Origin: Nanobdellota archaeon
Lineage (GTDB): Archaea; Nanobdellota; Nanobdellia; Pacearchaeales; GW2011-AR1
Direction: 5' to 3'
Length of the DNA stretch: 6,427 bases
NCBI GenBank assembly: GCA_030704765.1
Contig: JAUYDD010000242.1
Location: 1 to 6,427 of the forward strand
This document shows, in pieces, positions 4,449 to 6,427 of this stretch (position 1 is the first letter of the stretch; each line of letters begins with the position of its first letter). Position numbers and translations under genes: made by a program. The notes under the pieces were generated by a model, which made no database searches, was not told the DNA's origin, and saw only the letters and a program-made list of their open reading frames with translations.

Positions 4449-4647
4449 TAAATATTATTTATGCAGGTATTGTGGAAAAGGTGTTGCTACATCATTTGAA
4501 GGATTAGATAGACATGAAAATGAATGTTATAAGAGACCTGAAACCAGAAGTCCTTATTTAACCATACCCTTAAAAAATAAACTTAATATAAATTTAATCA
4601 TACCCTTAAAAAATAAACTTAATATAGACGATTTTATAAGAGTTTAA
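4438..4647 (+). CDS. Small C2HC zinc-finger protein in the exosome operon
   Basis: 69 residues. The N-terminal half is a classic single zinc finger: C9-x2-C12, then H26-x3-C30, with F20 and L23 as the usual hydrophobic core residues (YLCRYCGKGV...SFEGLDRHENEC). Such fingers bind nucleic acid or protein; which applies here cannot be told. The C-terminal half (31-69) is basic and contains IPLKNKLNI twice (43-51 and 55-63), from a DNA tandem duplication. The gene overlaps rrp4 by 11 nt and ends 1 nt before rrp41, so it is co-translated with the exosome genes. It is not Csl4, which also has an S1 domain and whose zinc ribbon has four cysteines. I do not recognise this gene as a standard member of the superoperon; it may be a lineage-specific exosome partner. 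Confidence 0.75.
   Translation: MTVDKYYLCRYCGKGVATSFEGLDRHENECYKRPETRSPYLTIPLKNKLNINLIIPLKNKLNIDDFIRV
4563..4626 (+). repeat. Tandem 28-bp identical direct repeat, 36-bp period
   Basis: Positions 4563-4590 and 4599-4626 are identical, 36 nt (12 codons) apart, inside the 3' end of the zinc-finger gene. The period keeps the reading frame. Perfect identity suggests a recent slippage duplication. An assembly artefact is possible but less likely, because the 8-nt spacer gives a clean in-frame unit. Confidence 0.9.
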
Positions 4648-4648
4648 A

Positions 4649-5362
4649 ATGACATACAAAAAGCGTTTAGATGGAAGGGAATTTGATGAATTAAGGCCAA
4701 TTAAAGCAGAAATTGGAGTAATTCCTAATGCAGACGGGTCTGCATTATTTGCATTTGGAAAGACTGTTGCAATTGCTGCTGTATATGGGCCTAAGCCATT
4801 ACATCCTCAACATATGCAAGATCCTGAAAGAGGAATAATAAGATGCAACTATAATATGCTGCCATTCTCAGTAACTGAAAGAGCAAGACCAGGACCAAAC
4901 AGAAGATCTAAGGAAATTGGCATGGTTGCTGGAAATGCATTATCAAGTGTAGTTGACTTATCCAGGTTTCCTGGTACAGTGATTGATATTGAAATATTGA
5001 TCTTGCAAGCTAATGCATCAACAAGATGTGCTGGAATAAATGCAGCTGCAATGGCTCTTGCTCATGCTGGAATTGTCATGAAAGAGATGGTATCCAGTGT
5101 CTCTATTGGAAAAATAGATGATAAGATTGTAGCTGATTTAACAAAAGAAGAAGAAGATTATCATGAAGGAGAAGGTCCTACTGATATTCCATTCACATTG
5201 ACTTCAAGGACAAAACAAATAACCCATCTGCAATTAGATGGAAAGATACAGACCCATAGATTCTCTGAAGCTGTTGAAGCAGCTAAAAAAGCATGTGAAA
5301 AAATCCTTGATTATCAGACAAGAGCATTGAAAGGAGAGAAGATTGACGAAAATGAAAAATGA
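4649..5362 (+). CDS. rrp41: Exosome catalytic subunit Rrp41 (RNase PH family)
   Basis: 237 residues, normal length. Rrp41 is the active subunit of the archaeal exosome: using phosphate it removes nucleotides from RNA 3' ends, and in excess of nucleoside diphosphates it adds tails. Seen: KRLDGREFDELRPIKAEIGV (5-24), the NADGSALFAFG strand (27-37), RPGPNRRSKEI (80-90) with the Arg pair R85-R86 matching the substrate/phosphate-binding arginines, and the two acidic residues D170 (EEED) and D179 (PTDIP) matching Sulfolobus Asp182 and Asp188. Two points are odd: the acidic residues are 9 apart instead of the 6 in Sulfolobus, and the usual QADAGTR segment reads QANASTR (120-126). It starts 1 nt after the zinc-finger gene and is followed by a hairpin before rrp42. 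Confidence 0.97.
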   Translation: MTYKKRLDGREFDELRPIKAEIGVIPNADGSALFAFGKTVAIAAVYGPKPLHPQHMQDPERGIIRCNYNMLPFSVTERARPGPNRRSKEIGMVAGNALSSVVDLSRFPGTVIDIEILILQANASTRCAGINAAAMALAHAGIVMKEMVSSVSIGKIDDKIVADLTKEEEDYHEGEGPTDIPFTLTSRTKQITHLQLDGKIQTHRFSEAVEAAKKACEKILDYQTRALKGEKIDENEK

Positions 5363-5365
5363 ATT

Positions 5366-5407
5366 TCATCTTCAAGTCCTCGGCACAAGAAGTGTGCCTT
5401 CGGATGA
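5366..5407 (+). promoter_or_regulatory. Intercistronic hairpin between rrp41 and rrp42
   Basis: GGCACA (5382-5387) pairs with TGTGCC (5393-5398) around AGAAG. The stem can be extended by TCC (5377-5379) with GGA (5402-5404), or alternatively by TCATC (5366-5370) with GATGA (5403-5407). It is the only long gap (61 nt) inside the downstream gene run. It could be a processing, stability or partial-termination site; no T-tract follows it, so it is not a standard terminator. Confidence 0.5.
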
Positions 5408-5423
5408 TAAAAATAAATAAAAA

Positions 5424-6251
5424 ATGCAACTACCAAACATAAACAAGAAAAGAATAACAAGCCTTTTAAGAGAAGGAAAAAGACTTGATGGAAGAAAACC
5501 TTTTGATTACAGGGATATACATATAGAATCAGATATATCAATAAATGCAGAAGGAACTGCAAGAGTGAGAATGGGTAAAACAGAAGTTATTGTTGGAGTC
5601 AAGATGGATGTTCAAGAACCTTATCCTGATCATGAAGATGAAGGCACTATGATAACATCTATGGAATTTTTACAAGTAGCTGGAGAAAGATATGAATCAG
5701 GGCCTCCTCAAATAAATTCAATTGAGATTGCAAGAGTTGTTGATAGAGGTTTAAGAGAATCAGGATTCATTGATTGGAAAAAATTATGCATAAAAGAAGG
5801 AGAAAAAGTCTGGTCTATTATGATAGATATTTATTGTATAAATGATGATGGAAATGTAATGGATGCTAGTTCTATTGGAGCTGTTGTTGCTTTAAGATTA
5901 GCAAGATTTCCAGTTTATTCTGAAGAAGAAGAAAAAGTGAAGTTTGGAGAATTCACTGATAAACCCTTACCTTTGACAGAAAACATACCATTTTCAATGA
6001 CATTTCATAAAATAGGTGATAAACTTATTATTGATCCTAATAGGGGAGAAGAAGATGCTTCTGACTCCAGGATAACCCTAGCTATATCTTGTCCAAAAAC
6101 TGGAAAAGATAAATGGATAAATTCTATGCAAAAAGGAGATATAACAGCAATAACACTTGATGAAATAACTGAGATTGTAAGTGAATCTGAAAAAGTCTAT
6201 GACAAAGTGTTCCATGAAATAGACAAGAAGACAAAATCTTTGATGAAGTAA
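5424..6251 (+). CDS. rrp42: Exosome ring subunit Rrp42 (RNase PH family, non-catalytic)
   Basis: 275 residues, normal length. Rrp42 alternates with Rrp41 in the hexameric exosome ring; it lacks catalytic power but shapes the active site and helps bind RNA. Seen: the opening LLREGKRLDGRKPFDYRDI (14-32), AEGTARVRMGKTEVIVGVK (42-60), the PPQINSIEIARVVDRGLRES stretch, and GNVMDASSIGAVVALRLARFP of the second half of the RNase PH fold, which pairs with Rrp41 by family rule. An in-frame TAA at 5418-5420 rules out an earlier start. There is no Shine-Dalgarno sequence; the gene lies 61 nt behind rrp41 across a hairpin. A strong hairpin about 40 nt after its stop probably ends the operon. Confidence 0.97.
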   Translation: MQLPNINKKRITSLLREGKRLDGRKPFDYRDIHIESDISINAEGTARVRMGKTEVIVGVKMDVQEPYPDHEDEGTMITSMEFLQVAGERYESGPPQINSIEIARVVDRGLRESGFIDWKKLCIKEGEKVWSIMIDIYCINDDGNVMDASSIGAVVALRLARFPVYSEEEEKVKFGEFTDKPLPLTENIPFSMTFHKIGDKLIIDPNRGEEDASDSRITLAISCPKTGKDKWINSMQKGDITAITLDEITEIVSESEKVYDKVFHEIDKKTKSLMK

Positions 6252-6289
6252 AAGGGTTATTCGATTAGAAACTGTCTACAGATTAGTTA

Positions 6290-6333
6290 TAGCAAATAAC
6301 ATAAATTTTCGGAAAAATTTTGTTATTTGTCTA
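6290..6333 (+). terminator. Long hairpin after rrp42, probable operon end
   Basis: CAAATAACA (6293-6301) pairs with TGTTATTTG (6321-6329). Inside, after one bulged T (6302), AAATTTT (6303-6309) pairs with AAAATTT (6314-6320) around the loop CGGA: 16 pairs with one bulge. Outer bases 6290-6292 and 6330-6333 can extend it. It lies about 40 nt after the rrp42 stop. It lacks a long T-run after the stem, so it may protect a 3' end from the exosome rather than cause termination. Confidence 0.5.
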
Positions 6334-6427
6334 TTTAGATGATATGAGAATTCTACGATAAAACATACCTTGCTTTCGGCAAGTCAATAATGAAATGCAC
6401 CTAACGGTGCAAAATATATAATGAAAC
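6334..6427. other. Non-coding tail with two small GC-rich hairpins
   Basis: No coding frame is supported. Two compact hairpins stand out: CTTGC (6369-6373) with GCAAG (6379-6383) around TTTCG, and TGCACC (6396-6401) with GGTGCA (6406-6411) around TAAC. Each is followed by a TAATGAAA stretch (6388-6395 and 6419-6426). The ATG at 6421 may begin a gene beyond the window, but only seven bases of it are visible. Confidence 0.35.

Noticed and set aside
6412..6427. TATA box and start of a next gene at 6421
   Set aside because: The TATA-like run touches the ATG, too close to drive it, and only seven bases of any gene are visible.

Overview
The window is strongly AT-rich archaeal DNA. It carries the core of the archaeal exosome/proteasome superoperon: pop5 (rnp2), psmA, SBDS, rrp4, rrp41 and rrp42, all on the + strand. 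TATA-like promoters, nearly touching genes, few Shine-Dalgarno sites and compact proteins suggest a small-genome DPANN-type archaeon (Woesearchaeota- or Pacearchaeota-like). That placement is an inference from style and gene content; no rRNA is present to test it.

Layout: 1-140 is a hairpin-rich non-coding stretch ending in T-tracts. A TATA box follows, then an apparently leaderless RNase P gene, pop5 (184-459). Facing it tail to tail, 1 nt away, is a 352-residue protein of unknown function on the - strand (461-1519). Positions 1520-2003 are non-coding but dense in structure: a 12-bp inverted repeat enclosing a second hairpin, a branched RNA-like element that shares sequence and architecture with 1-140, a TATA box, and an apparently ~215-nt leader. 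The leader ends in a hairpin that puts the psmA ribosome-binding site in its loop and the start codon in its stem. Then come psmA (2004-2723), SBDS (2725-3402), csrA (3404-3742), rrp4 (3747-4448), a small C2HC zinc-finger gene (4438-4647), rrp41 (4649-5362), a hairpin, and rrp42 (5424-6251). The last 176 nt hold hairpins and no gene.

The standout is csrA. A clear member of the bacterial CsrA/RsmA family, with both key RNA-binding residues (L4 and R44), sits inside the archaeal exosome operon between SBDS and rrp4. It carries a ~55-residue C-terminal extension and has the AT-rich codon habit of its neighbours. CsrA is known as a bacterial post-transcriptional regulator that binds GGA motifs in hairpin loops overlapping ribosome-binding sites. 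The psmA leader contains exactly such a hairpin: a 12-bp perfect stem whose loop has ATGGA and AGGAGG.

How the genes may work together: Rrp41/Rrp42 form the 3'-5' exonuclease ring and Rrp4 is its RNA-binding cap. SBDS acts in 60S-type subunit maturation, Pop5 in tRNA 5' processing, and PsmA in protein turnover. A CsrA-type RNA binder and a zinc-finger protein inside this set could be regulators or RNA adaptors for the exosome, with CsrA possibly controlling its own operon through the psmA leader. This last step is a hypothesis.
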